A DNA stretch of 64,000 bases from Acanthornis magna (lineage: Eukaryota > Chordata > Aves > Passeriformes > Acanthizidae): contig JAWUZG010000027.1 in the NCBI GenBank assembly GCA_036785705.1, forward strand, positions 3,453,501 through 3,517,500, given 5' to 3'. The translations under genes and the position numbers were made by a program. The notes under the pieces were generated by a model that saw nothing but the letters and a program-made list of their open reading frames with translations, had not been told where the DNA came from and did no database searches. Below are positions 38,511-49,160 of this stretch, piece after piece. Position 1 is the stretch's first letter, and every line of letters begins with the position of its first letter.

Positions 38511-38745
38511 AAAAGGCACTCTTGACTTCAAGCAGTTCTCCCTTAAAATTGAAGGATGTTCCCTAACCCAAATCGACACCCTTACTTGAACTGCCAGGAG
38601 AGTGAGGAGGGCTCTTTGCTAGCAGGCTACAAATTCACATTTTTTAACATCTTTTTTTAACATTTTTACAATCATTAACAGAAATAATAGCTACTTGTGA
38701 GGAACAAATGCACAAAAGCCCACCTCTAAATTCAGAGGGGCAGAC

Positions 38746-38780
38746 AGAGCAAACTGGTAGAGCAAACTGGTAGAGCAAAC
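38746..38780 (+). repeat. 13-bp tandem repeat
   Basis: AGAGCAAACTGGT occurs twice in full and once in part (AGAGCAAAC). Confidence 0.85.
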
Positions 38781-38984
38781 CTCAGGGTTATTCCTTTAGG
38801 TGCCTGCTGAGGAAATACACTCTGGTTTTAACCCCTAAAATTAAAAAAAGGGGGAGCGGTGTTTATGTGATTGGAGACACACACACGGAGCTTTCCAGCT
38901 CATCTTCACCAGCTGTTTTTACTTCATTCCTAATATCTTCCAGCAAATGCACCTTCCAAGCCCTTCCAGGAGACTGTTTCTGGC

Positions 38985-39120
38985 AGGAAGCGCTTTTTGG
39001 GGGGCGGCGGTGCCGCGCTGGGGAGCCCCGGCCGCAGGTCCGCCCCGCGGGGTGTCCAGGGGGGAGAGGGTCCCGGTGCGAACCTGAACCCCGCGGTGAT
39101 GCGAGCGGGGGGAGCTCTGC
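38985..39120. promoter_or_regulatory. Small CpG island, left end of the distal CpG domain
   Basis: About 135 bases with very dense CpG and G-runs (GGGGGGCGGCGG, CCCCGCGGGG), flanked by AT-rich DNA. It could start a non-coding RNA. No ORF is credible. Confidence 0.5.
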
Positions 39121-39719
39121 AGCTCTTCCTCTCGCCACCCTTTCCATGGGGGCAGGAGACGCTGGGCTTCTCCCTCAGCTAAGGACAAATTTACCTTAAA
39201 AACAAAACATAGGTTTGTTTTATTACTTTTTTTCTTAATGAGTTTTTTTTTTTTTTTAAGTTCGTTTGTGTGCTTGGGTTTTTGCGCGTTTGTTTGTTTA
39301 TTTTGTTGGCTTTTTTCCTTTTAAAAACGAGGCTTTTTATACAAGTGCTTTCACCTCCCGATCTGACAACGCTCGAGAAAGTTCGGGGAAATAAGCGGCA
39401 AGTCCCTGACAGCCGCTCTTATTTTTGCATACCAACCAAAACAGGCTTCCTTAGGGTAAAAAAATTGCTAAGTTAAACACAGTTGATTTACTAAAACCCA
39501 GCAGATTTCTGTTGTCAAGATGCGGGTGAGGCTCTGCACCTACCCTGGTTTGTAGGCATACACGTGTGGTACTCTTCCACGCCAAGCTCCCCATTGAAGT
39601 GCTTTGAAAGAGAAAAGATATTTGATTTTTTTTAATCAAAGGACCCATTTTACAGGCAGTGATAAGTAAAAGCAAACTGTAGCCGAATTCTTATAGGAAG
39701 GGTCATGCGCGGGCGGATT

Positions 39720-39737
39720 TGTCCTATTAATAGGACA
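39720..39737. promoter_or_regulatory. Perfect 18-bp palindrome
   Basis: TGTCCTATTAATAGGACA is its own reverse complement over all 18 bases. Dyads of this length suggest a dimeric transcription-factor site, and the central ATTAAT suggests a homeodomain-type factor, but I do not recognise a specific one. It sits 12 bases from an NRF1-like ATGCGCGGGC. Confidence 0.6.
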
Positions 39738-40182
39738 CAGGAAGAACCGGGTGAGCAAACGCCTGCCCTGGACACAGCGTGGGATGTTATTTGAGGTAAT
39801 AGACTGAGAGCAGACACGAAATCAGTACTTTGTGGACGTTCAAACGCGTCGTTATTTCTCGTTAAATAACATTTTAGAAGACGCTTCCCCGGTTTTTCTG
39901 CTGGAAGGATGCGGGATTATTTGGAAGCATTTAAAATGGGGAGCAAGAAAACGGTATCCAGACGACGACTCCGTGTGGGAAGCTAGTCAACATTATAGAT
40001 AGCAAACGTTCTACTATTAAGGGCTGTTTTTCCGCAATTGATTTTAAATCATAAACATACAAATACAGGAAAAAATTCGGAGACCACATCAGAATTTACC
40101 TGGAAATGACTGGATAGTAACACAGCATTCCCGAGACTCTCAGTACCTTGCAGAGAAGACGAAAGGACTGACAGTCGGCGGT

Positions 40183-40203
40183 AAAAAAAAAAAAAAAAAA
40201 AAA
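40183..40203 (+). repeat. Poly-A run (21)
   Basis: Twenty-one consecutive A. The Phe-rich frames on the minus strand are its translation. Confidence 0.95.
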
Positions 40204-40402
40204 GACAAGACAGAACACCCCCGAGTCCCTGTGCAGCCGTGCTCAGAAGGAAACACACGACTGGTTTCTAAAAATACCATTCGCCTAATTGTTACTTTTG
40301 TAGTTAAAATATCGGCAGACACCGCAGGTATTAAAGATCTCAGTAACACGCGGTTACAGACGCACGCACCGTTTAAAACATGACCCCACCAGTTTAAGAA
40401 GT

Positions 40403-40441
40403 AAGCAAGACTGTGTAAGTAAGACTCTGTAAGTCTTGCTT
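40403..40441. repeat. Inverted repeat, 10-bp arms
   Basis: AAGCAAGACT at 40403-40412 is exactly reverse-complementary to AGTCTTGCTT at 40432-40441, with a 19-base loop that itself repeats part of the left arm (AAGTAAGACT). Confidence 0.8.
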
Positions 40442-40914
40442 CCTAAGAAGTAAAAAGACTGTGATAGCTATTAATTTTTCCCAATTAGAAACTAACGGTT
40501 TTTTTTAAAGAATCATTTCTACAACAGAGACTTCACAAAACAAGATTTCAGTATTTTTACTTGTATTGACCTTTCGTTTCACAAAGAATAAAAAAAAAGT
40601 AGAGATCAGGAGGTGTAAGATTTTTAGTTGGTATTTTATTTTCTTATTTTATGTCGAACTTCTACTGTTGTTTTTTGGGGGTGGTTTTTTTCAGTACCCA
40701 CTTTGTATTCATGCTTATTACATTAGTCTATTAATAAGAATTTCCAGAATTTAAAAAAACAAAACAAAACCAAAACAAAACTATGGAGGCGACGAGTAGG
40801 GCCTTACTGTACTTGTTTAATTAAGTGAAAGACAAAATTTCTACTGACTTAGGTTGGAAGGGAACGAGGCCCTACAAGAATCACTACACGAGCCAGGTGT
40901 ATTTTCCTTTTTTT

Positions 40915-41190
40915 CCTCAGCCTTGAGACACGAGCGGGACGATGCCGCACACTCGCCCCCACGGCTGCACCGTCCCGGGGCAGGGCTGCTCCGGCCCCAG
41001 CGGCACAGAGCCGCTCCCAAAACTCTCCGGGATCCTTCCCCACCGTCCAGCATCCCTCCCTTGGCACAGGGAGGGCACACTTGTGGCAGGCGGCAGCTGT
41101 TCCCCTCGAGAGGGACCGACGGACAGGCGCGGCAGCGGGAGCCAGAACCAAGCCAGGGGTTTTGCAAATACTCCTTCCAAGGCGCAGCGA
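40915..41190. promoter_or_regulatory. Small CpG-rich segment
   Basis: About 275 bases of raised GC and CpG between AT-rich flanks. Five overlapping frames on both strands are open, and none resembles a known protein. Confidence 0.45.
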
Positions 41191-41819
41191 AAAGGGATTA
41201 CACTGACTTATCAAGCACCCCGCAATATTCTGCTTCCATTCGCGTTTCAAACAAATTACTTTTTAAATAACCCATTAACTGCTCTAACAACCAGTGTTAT
41301 TTAATCACCAGTGCTCCGTGAAAGCTATTATTTATTTGAAAATTCTTTGTGATTTCCAGTTGCTCTCCACATAACATGCACTATTTGAAGAAAGCCAGAG
41401 GGCTCTCAAACAGGAAAACACAGAGTTAGTCCTTCATTTTGCAAGACGAGCACGCCACTGGGGCTTCTAGTTTAATTTTTAATACAAAGAAAATTATTTT
41501 CCCCCTTGCCAAGCACTCACTATTCTCGTGATCTCCCTGGAAGGTTCTGGGTGCTGAAGCCTTAGGAGAAAACGGGCGACCTTTCAAGAAAGGCCTAACT
41601 ACGGACTCAAATATCCTGACTTGAAGAGCCCACATTAACAAGCAATAAACCCTATGACTTCGTTTCAATCCCAAATTCACTGTATCACGCTCAATTAATG
41701 ACGTAAACATTGTGAGCACTACAGAAATAATGTGCGAAAGTTACAGCCAAAACGGGAGAAAAGAAGAAAAAAAACTGGCTCTCATAACCATAAAATGCTT
41801 TTAGGTGATGTGACAGCTG

Positions 41820-42210
41820 CACTGTGGAGCAGGACCTGCAGACTCGTGCGCTCCCTGAGGAGGCACAGCCAGCGCGCTCCGACCGCCGTCCCACGGACAG
41901 CGCAGAGTTACACGGGCTGTGAATCCCCCTGCCCCGGCACCCACCCGCGGGGGGTGCTCGGCACAAGGGCCACCGGCTGAGAACCGAAACCGCCGCGGGG
42001 GAGAGCCGAGGGTGCCCCCGACTCCCAGCAGTTATTTTTATCCGGGTCCGGCCTTTCCAACCCGTCGGATGTTGGCTGCGAGGCGGGGCGGTAGGAAAGC
42101 ACCCCGAGAAGTCAGGCGGGCTCGCAGGGACACACAGAGCCCATCCCCGGCAGCGAGGAGCCCGCGGCACCAACACGGACCCCGGCAGGGCTGCGGCATC
42201 GGGCCAGCAC
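41820..42210. promoter_or_regulatory. CpG island (middle of the distal CpG domain)
   Basis: About 390 bases with dense CpG, including GCGGGGGAGAGCCGAGGG-type stretches. Frames on both strands are open only because of composition. No coding gene is recognised. Confidence 0.55.
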
Positions 42211-42440
42211 GCTGAATCGGGCCCTGATGGCTAAATTAGCAACAGAAAGAGTTAATTACCTAACCTACCTATGGTGGAGATCGCAGTAAAGCAAAGAAAG
42301 AAAATAAAAACCAAAAATACACTCCCAAATACCAGCCTCGGACGGGCAGGCACAGCACGGCTGGCTCCCGGAGACTGAGCTGCTACTCGGATTTCCCTCA
42401 GTGACGCTTCCACCACGGAGGCACGGCACGGAACCTTCTT

Positions 42441-42502
42441 TTTTTTTGTTTGTTTCGTTTTGGGTTTTTTTTAAGTTTCGTTTGTTTGTTTGTTTGTTTT
42501 CC
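42441..42502 (-). repeat. T/G-rich (TTTG)n tract
   Basis: Poly-T broken by G, ending in four perfect TTTG units. It is the same class of sequence, reversed, as the A/C-rich tracts at 24.4, 33.3 and 38.5 kb. Confidence 0.9.
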
Positions 42503-42722
42503 CCCTGCAATGTCTCTTTTCTGCACCAAAAAGAGTGCAGAAAAGCACTCTGTCCCTGTGCACTAGGCCTTGCAGAACCTCCCAAAACAGTTTAATAAAG
42601 GGTAAACCCCGGGATTCAGATATTCTGATTGACATTTAGCTTTTATACATATAAAATACATTATATAAAATACATGTTATATATTCATATGCACATTAAT
42701 AAATATATGTCTAACCTCTTCG

Positions 42723-42735
42723 CCCCCCCCCCCCC
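42723..42735 (+). repeat. Poly-C run (13)
   Basis: Thirteen C directly after an AT-rich tract (42640-42715) containing a repeated TATAAAATACAT. Confidence 0.9.
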
Positions 42736-43109
42736 ATTTCAATATATCGGGAAAAAATCAGACCCGAGGTAAAGCAAAGTCAGTAACAGGAGCAGCTTTT
42801 CTCTGGCTCTGTCTGACAGGCTCTGTCTTTATGTCTGCTTTAGACAGTGCTCAGTCTAAACCAACCGGATTAACCAGGACGATCCCCGGGTGATCCTGAG
42901 CAGCGGGACAAACCCCAGTGATAAAATATGACCGTGCCACTCTCCGCAAACACCTCGGGATTGTTCTACAGTGGTACATCCCCGCTTATCCCTCTGCCCG
43001 TGACTGCCGGCCGCGGGGCTGGCTGCAGGAATTAAAATCCACCATCGCGCTCGGGGAACATTGTAAACCCCAGGATTCACCTTCCTCTTCACGACCAGTA
43101 AAAAAAAAA

Positions 43110-43265
43110 TTCAGGTGCAGAGATAAACTCTCATGTAAAAATCGTGACACGGGGGCAACGCGTGTTTTAAAATTTATTTTTAAGTAATAATATTGTAGAA
43201 GAAAAAATGTAGTGTTCAGGAGTAGCGATAAACTAATTTAAAAATCGTGACACGGGTGCAATGCA
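43110..43265 (+). repeat. Imperfect ~104-bp tandem duplication
   Basis: Two copies, starting at 43110 and 43215, share TTCAGG(T/A)G(C/T)AG(A/C)GATAAACT, and then TAAAAATCGTGACACGGG followed by GCAA(C/T)GC at 43136 and 43239. The 18-base block is identical in both. The copies sit on the left shoulder of the CpG island, and the second has lost CpGs (CAACGCG versus CAATGCA). Confidence 0.8.
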
Positions 43266-44173
43266 AGTATTTTTAAACAATCGGTAAGGGTTTTTAACAG
43301 CATTAGTATGATTTCAGCAACCTTGTCTTTGAAATAGTCTTCGAGGGCCCGGATTGTGACGCGTTCGGTTACTCGGGAGGGAAAGGACAGACCGGGACGC
43401 TGTGGATGTTCGCATTTTGGTGAATTTTTATTAGAATTAGGGCAGTATCCGAGGAGAGGAGCCCCGAGGAAGGAGCAGGCGGTCCCTGCACACAGCAGCA
43501 CGCAGACAGCCTCGCCATTTTACACAGACACCGCTCCTGCGCATTACACGGGACAGCGGAGGACGGGGTGGGATTAAATCCAGGAGTGGCACACGCGTTA
43601 ATCCGGGGGCTGCGGAGGAGCCCCCAGAAAGGCATGGGGGACACACAGCCCTGCACCCAGGGCGCCCCTTCAGCGCTGCCTCCAGAGAGCCCAGGAGTTA
43701 AAAAAACTGGTGATAACAAGGAAGGAGAGCCGCGAGCTGTTCCAGTTTGTGTTTCTAGGCACGGCCCTCCAAGCGAATACGCCTGTGTCCGCCGGCGGAG
43801 GGGGGGACTAAAATGACGATGTCTGTGGGCCGCGGGTCCTGCCCACACGGCGGCGAAGGCTCTGCGCCTCGCCAGCTCGGGTCCCGCTGCCCTGCAGCCG
43901 GCCCGCGGCCTCCAGCCCGTGCCAGCCCGCCGGGCCCGCAGGGGAGGGCGGGCTGAGGGCGGCGGGGGCGGAGACCGAGGACAGCAGCCTGCGGGGGGAG
44001 CCCACAGAAAATGGAGGCAGGCGGGATCAGCGGCTGCATGGCGGCAGCGGGGCGGCCGAGGGGCGGTCCGAGCTTCGTGCCAAGGCGGGAGCGAGCGAGG
44101 CTCCCCCGGCTCCTTTGGGCTTAACCAGGACACGGCAGCGGCGGCTCGGCCCCTCAGGGCGGCACCGGGGCCG

Positions 44174-44186
44174 TTCCAGAACGTTC
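44174..44186 (+). promoter_or_regulatory. Heat-shock element (three alternating pentamer cores)
   Basis: TTC-CA-GAA-CG-TTC is a perfect nTTCnnGAAnnTTCn array, the minimal trimer site for HSF1. The right half is also the palindrome GAACGTTC. It lies in a CpG island, where HSF1-responsive promoters are usually found. Confidence 0.5.
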
Positions 44187-44226
44187 CCCGCGCGCGGCTC
44201 GGCCAGCCCGGCATGGCGGGCGGAGG

Positions 44227-44240
44227 GCGCCCCCTGCCGC
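44227..44240 (-). promoter_or_regulatory. CTCF-like motif
   Basis: The reverse strand reads GCGGCAGGGGGCGC, matching the CTCF core (CAGGGGGCGC) with two departures in the 5' part of the motif. It is located at the right edge of the 43.3-44.3 kb CpG island. Confidence 0.45.
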
Positions 44241-44290
44241 CCGCACGCCGCGGTCACGGCCCTCAGGGGCGCTGGGACAGTTAAACGGGT

Positions 44291-45082
44291 AAAATTTAGT
44301 AATTCTGTGGGGAAAGAGTCATCTTTCAACGCTGGCTTCGCATCGTGCAATATATATGCCTCCCCCCCAGCCCCCTCCCACCTGCTGAGTGTATAATTTG
44401 TGTCGGGGTTTTGTAATTTTTTTTTTGTTTAACAGTGTAACTCGAAAGTGCAGAGTTGCCAAGTAAAATTAATGTTGAATTAAACTCAGCTGAGCAGCAC
44501 AATACAGCTTTCCCCCCCCCATTTTTTTCTTTTAAAAGTATGTGCCCGTTTTATCACCCGTTTATGGTGGTTTATGGTTCCTTTAAATGGCCTCAAATAT
44601 CAGATCACAAATACTGAAAATGTAAATCCAGCTTGTCTAATCTGGAGTTTAAAATATTCTTGTGATGTCACAAAGTGATGGCTTATAAAATATTTTCATT
44701 TAATTAGGGAGCACTAAGAGGATTTCTGTAAGAAAAAAAAATAAAGGCAATGAAACTCGGTTTGAATTATTAATGTGCTATGAACTATCATGATTGCCAC
44801 TGCAGCTTTTCAAGTACAAAAATGCAGGATTTGCTCGCTTTTCAGTTTTAGAACCTAATTCTTTAATTATTCAGGCATGCAAATTACTGTGAACAGGGAT
44901 TAATTATGCAGGTAATCAAGGTTTTATTCTAAGTTTACTTCTAAAAAGCAAAGATTGGTTGATACTATGTACAGTGTTGCTGATCACTGGGTTTGTGCAC
45001 TAAAATACTCCTTTAAGGTATGACAGTAGTTTGGGATTTCATAGAAGTTAAAGGGGTAGGGATGAATTTGTGCCTTGCATAC
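44291..45082. promoter_or_regulatory. AT-rich block with enhancer-like motif density, right of the CpG domain
   Basis: No gene. From about 44580 to 45000 the DNA is AT-rich but complex. It contains a perfect octamer ATGCAAAT (about 44877-44884), several TAATTA/TTAATTA homeodomain cores, and TGATGTCA (CRE-like, about 44663). Such clustering next to a CpG island is typical of conserved developmental enhancers. Conservation cannot be tested here. Confidence 0.35.
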
Positions 45083-45101
45083 AAAAAAAAAAAAAAAAAA
45101 A
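45083..45101 (+). repeat. Poly-A run (19)
   Basis: An uninterrupted run of 19 A. Confidence 0.95.
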
Positions 45102-45184
45102 GCCAAGGAACGCAATCCATGGCGTAAGTCCTGCGAGAAGGAAGGATGTCCTTCCTCAGGGCTGAAAGCTCATCATCCCCTTTC

Positions 45185-45560
45185 TCACAGAATCATAGAA
45201 TATTCCAAGTTGAAAGGGACCCATAGTGATCATCAAGTCCAAGCCCAGCCCTGCAAAGACCCCCAACAATCCCACCCTGTGCACCCCTGAGGGCATTGTC
45301 CAAACGCTCCTGGAGCTGTGGCAGCCTCGGGGCCGTGCCCATTCCCTGGGGAGCCTGGGCAGTGCCCACACCCTCTGGGGAAGAGCCTTTCCCTGATCTC
45401 CAGCCTGAGTTGCCCTGGCACAGCTCCAGCTGTCCCCAGGCCCTGTCCCTGGTCAGAGAGAGCAGAGATTGGAGCTATCCCTCTGTTCTCCTTTGGGAGA
45501 AAGCTGCAGACCCTGGTACGGTCTGACCTCAATCTCCTCCAGCTAAAAACCACGGACTCT
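45185..45560 (-). mobile_element. CR1 LINE (antisense), about 375 bases, relatively intact tail
   Basis: The most complete of the younger copies: CACAGAATCATAGAATATTC, 'aagttgaaagggaccca', 'gatcatcaagtccaag', 'ccctgagggcattgtccaaa', 'ttccctggggagcctgggcagtg', 'gaagagcctttccctgatctcc', 'gacctcaatctcctcc'. Both strands carry long frames because the copy is GC-rich, but no reverse-transcriptase domain is included. A poly-A run lies 84 bases to its left (45083-45101). Confidence 0.9.
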
Positions 45561-48500
45561 TCCCCTCAGTGGTGTGTACAGAAAGATGCCCCGCAGAGTG
45601 TGCCTTGAAGTGGGGAGGTTGGAGGATGTTTCAGATTGGAAAGAAGTGCAAGCAAGAGGAAGGGGGGAAACCCTTAATGCCACCATTTAGTCAAGCTGAC
45701 TGGCCTCTGTCAGGGGTGGGACCTGGTGCCCTCAGGGGTCTGTCTCCTCCAGGGAGGTGCTGCATCATGGCACTGATTGTGCTCAGACTGTGACATGGCA
45801 TTGGCTATCTCGGTCTGGCTGCCAAAACACACAAATCCAAGTGGCAGACCGTAAGATGGAGAAGCTCAACTTCTGTGCATAAGCTCTGCTCTACATCCTT
45901 TAATAAATGATGCTGTCAGAAGTACCACAAAAGTACACCATCAATGTGCACTGGTTACATTTCTAAATGTTTTTGCTGCTGTAGTCACACTTAGATGCTT
46001 CAATTACCAATCCCTTCTTTAAAGCGGACAGGGCTACTCGTATACTTTTCAGATATACAAGTTGCATTGTATCTTCAGTGTGACTGATTTCAGTAGGATT
46101 ATGATTTGTTATGAAAGACCTTCTCCCAACCCTTCAGACTGATATATTTTATTGTGAAGCTGAGCAGAAGTCCCTGAAGATAGCTTTAGGGCAGGGAGTG
46201 GTGGAAGGGGGCCAGTGCCTGTTTCAAGGGTCTCTTACAAGCTGTCAATCACTTCAATGCTTCTGGCTTTAGTCAGGTTAGAAAGCCAAGATTTGTGGAT
46301 TGGCCTGCTTTGGATGCTGCTTAATTATGAGTCCTCTTGATCAGTTATGGAAATAAAGCCATACCCTACACAAGGCTTTTTTGGTGTTGGAGAAAGAGGG
46401 GTGTTGTCTGCCTCTGTCAAAAGAGCTGGATCTGTATAAATAAGGAGTAATATTATCTAATTTGTAGTCCAAGGAGAAGAAAATTAAGGGTTTCTTATAT
46501 GTCAAGAGGAATATTTTAAAATGTTAGGACAAGAGTTAAAGGTCTGTGGAATGGGGCAGCCTGAGTCCTTTGGAGGCCTCATGACTTGCTTCGTCTCCCT
46601 CCTTCCCTCCCTCCCTCCCTCCCTCCCCAGAACTCCCATTCCATTGCAATTGTTTGAGGCACCCTCTGGGTAGCCAGGAGGAGTCCGCACCATAAAAAGG
46701 GCTATTTTGTTTCAGACTGACAAAAATGTGCTACAGTGTCCACCTCATGCACACACAGCATTTAACAAAACCTTTTACCTTCTCCCAGCCAAAGCAGTTT
46801 CCTCAAGCATCCTTCAACAGCCGCTCCTTAAAGCAAGAGAAGAAAAAACTCAAACACTAATCCCCACCAACTACACTTCTGGCAGATAGCCAAAAGGGGA
46901 AATGGACCTCTTACTTTCATTGAAGTTTTACTTTTTTAACTCACTGATGAGAATGGTAGTTAGGCAGCATTTGCAGTGTAGTGGCTCTGACGATGTCCGA
47001 AGGAAAAGACAGGGTGGGAGATGCCGATACAGCAGGGAAAAGGTCTGCATGGTTTATAACCAATTACTTTCAGTTAGATGAATATCATAATGCAATTAAT
47101 CACATAGAAAATGCTACAGAAGATACTTCTAGCAAATATAAATTACAAATAATCCTTACAAATAGTGAACAGCCTTCTCAAAGAATACAAATAGCAATGC
47201 TCATACCAAGCAATATTGGCATTAGCATTGGCATAGTGAAGTTTAGCCAGCTTGAAGGAAGATACCCTGTTATGAACCCAACATACAAGTTCAAGCTCCT
47301 TCTTTGTTCTGAAGTCTAAGAAAAAAACTCTTAGAAAAGGAACATGATTAAAAGAAATGGTGACTACAGAATGTGCACACTTGCATCCTCTGGTGACATG
47401 TTCTTAAAGAAGAAAAAGGCAGACAGGGAGAAAGAGGCAAATTAAACTCACAAAAAAAGTCTGATTCACCCCCTTATTTTGTCCAAACATGATGAAATGT
47501 GAACATGGAGTAAAAGTCCATGCACACAAAGGACACAGCCATCAGCACTTAGCAATGGGATTATGACACTTGATTTACCTCCCTATAACAGTAAGGTGTC
47601 GTATATTGTCCTGCTTTTCGGGCAGTTGACAGATGGTTTACAGAACACCCACCCCAGGACATGCCAGCCATGGGGTTGGATGCCTCACTGTACTGCCATC
47701 AGTGTAGCCATCATGGTGCAAATCCTCTGTAGGTATTGTAGTGGTGGTGGCACTGCTGCAGAAACTTCCTGCCCAGGGACAGGAGTGCCTGGGGTGATCA
47801 GACATCTTCTCCTTGCCCTTAGTTCAGTTTCTCAAAGCATTGTTTCTTCTGCCCCAGTGGAAGCCACTTCCAGCTTTGGATGGATGGAAGAAGAAAGGGC
47901 AAGGAGCTGATCCTCAACTGTATGGAGTAAACAGCAACAGATGAAAAAGCAGGAGACAAATTAATTTTCCCTTCCCTTTCTGGATATCTCTCTGGATTTA
48001 ATTATCCAGGGATTTTATAGCTGTCAGCTGATGGATGTGCAGTCTAGCAGTGCCTGCTGGCTAATCCACTTTGGGGCTCTATTAGATTGGTTGAAAAATG
48101 ACTGGATTAGAATAATATTCTGCTGTAACATAAAACAATAATGGGAGAATGACGAAGTTCATGGAAGAAATATTATTGGTGTCAATAGAAGAAATCAAAT
48201 GTCAATTTCTAAAAGGTAGATCTGAGTTTCAGTAACATTGGTGCAGCACCATAGAGAGAATTGGGCTTGTTCATATGAGACTGAGCATCACACAAAAGAA
48301 AAAAATAAAAGAAAAATGAGAAAAATAAATAGGATCTATGGTGTTGTGGTTTGGTAGGAAACCAAAACCAGGATATTAAATTATGTTTGTCTGGTCAGTA
48401 ACATCTTGTAAACCAAGATGCAGGACATAACGAGTGCTAAAACAATAACAACTGGAAAAAGAGATATGGAAAGTAATAGACATGTCAAAAGAAATACAAG

Positions 48501-48948
48501 TGAGCTCCTTTAAATGAGTCCTTGAGGTTTACATAGCTGAAGATTTGTCTTATGCCATGAGAATTCTCACACTGTGTGAAGTTTTTATTTAATGATTCAT
48601 GGTCAAACAACCCACCACCAAAACACAGAATGGTGCACAAACCTGAGTGTGTTTTGACACTGTGTGTCCATTTCCTTGCTCTTAGCTGTGAATAAAGGTT
48701 TACTCTTAAAGCAGTCATTTGGAATTGAGTAAAATGTGAGATTCCCTGTATATCTTACAGTCTAAGGAAGCTTGTTTTCATATATATGTTTTTAAAATAT
48801 TTTGTGCTTAGTGCAACAGACACGGAATTGTTTCCTTCAAGGTATTTCTACATGCCAGTATTACCATTATCTTGTTTGTATTGAGTATGATGCATTTTCT
48901 CTAAGTAATTGGGAAAGTATTTTTTCATGCAAACTGATTGCAAACTGA
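45561..48948. other. Gene-free stretch
   Basis: Holds a (CCCT)n microsatellite at 46.6 kb and an unrecognised 108-codon ATG frame at 46993-47319 (see findings). No identifiable coding exon, RNA gene or mobile element otherwise. Confidence 0.5.
46595..46628 (+). repeat. (CCCT)n microsatellite
   Basis: About eight CCCT/CCTT tetramers with one interruption, ending in CCCCAG. Confidence 0.9.
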
Positions 48949-49160
48949 GAAATAGAAATAGAAATAGAAATAGAAATAGAAATAGAAATAGAAATAGAAA
49001 TAGAAATAGAAATAGAAATAGAGTAGAATGGAATGGAATAGAATAGAATAGAATAGAATAGAATAGAATAGAATAGAATAGAATAAAAGAGAAGAGAAGA
49101 GAAGAGAAGAGAAGAGAAGAGAAGAGAAGAGAAGAGAAGAGAAGAGAAGAGAAGAGAATA
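48949..49160 (+). repeat. Three-phase compound microsatellite (GAAATA)n (GAATA)n (GAAGA)n
   Basis: Twelve perfect GAAATA hexamers (48949-49020), then GAGTA-GAATG-GAATG and ten GAATA pentamers (49036-49085), an AAAGA, then thirteen perfect GAAGA pentamers (49091-49155). The three blocks differ by single-base changes of one ancestral unit. The minus-strand open frame across it (49191 to 48925) is a translation of the repeat (FYFYF, then SSLLF) and not a gene. Confidence 0.97.

Larger units (their letters stand above)
43330..44290. promoter_or_regulatory. Large CpG island, ~19 kb upstream of WNT7B
   Basis: Nearly 1 kb of CpG-dense DNA, densest at 43790-44280. It is the strongest island in the distal flank and has the look of a promoter: no TATA box, a YY1-like GCATGGCGGC at about 44036, a heat-shock element at 44174 and a CTCF-like motif at its right edge. 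The 281-codon minus-strand frame at 43369-44214 overlaps several other frames, is Ala/Pro/Arg-rich, and shows no domain, so I do not call it. A non-coding RNA promoter or a distal WNT7B promoter are the main options. Confidence 0.65.

Noticed and set aside
43369..44214. 281-codon minus-strand open frame
   Set aside because: Lies entirely in a CpG island. Ala/Pro/Arg/Gly-rich with no domain, and other frames on both strands are open over the same bases, so composition explains it.
45783..45930. Possible LTR-like segment ending in AATAAA (TTTAATAAATGATG)
   Set aside because: A polyadenylation hexamer alone in AT-rich DNA is uninformative. No paired end, hairpin or compositional change seen.
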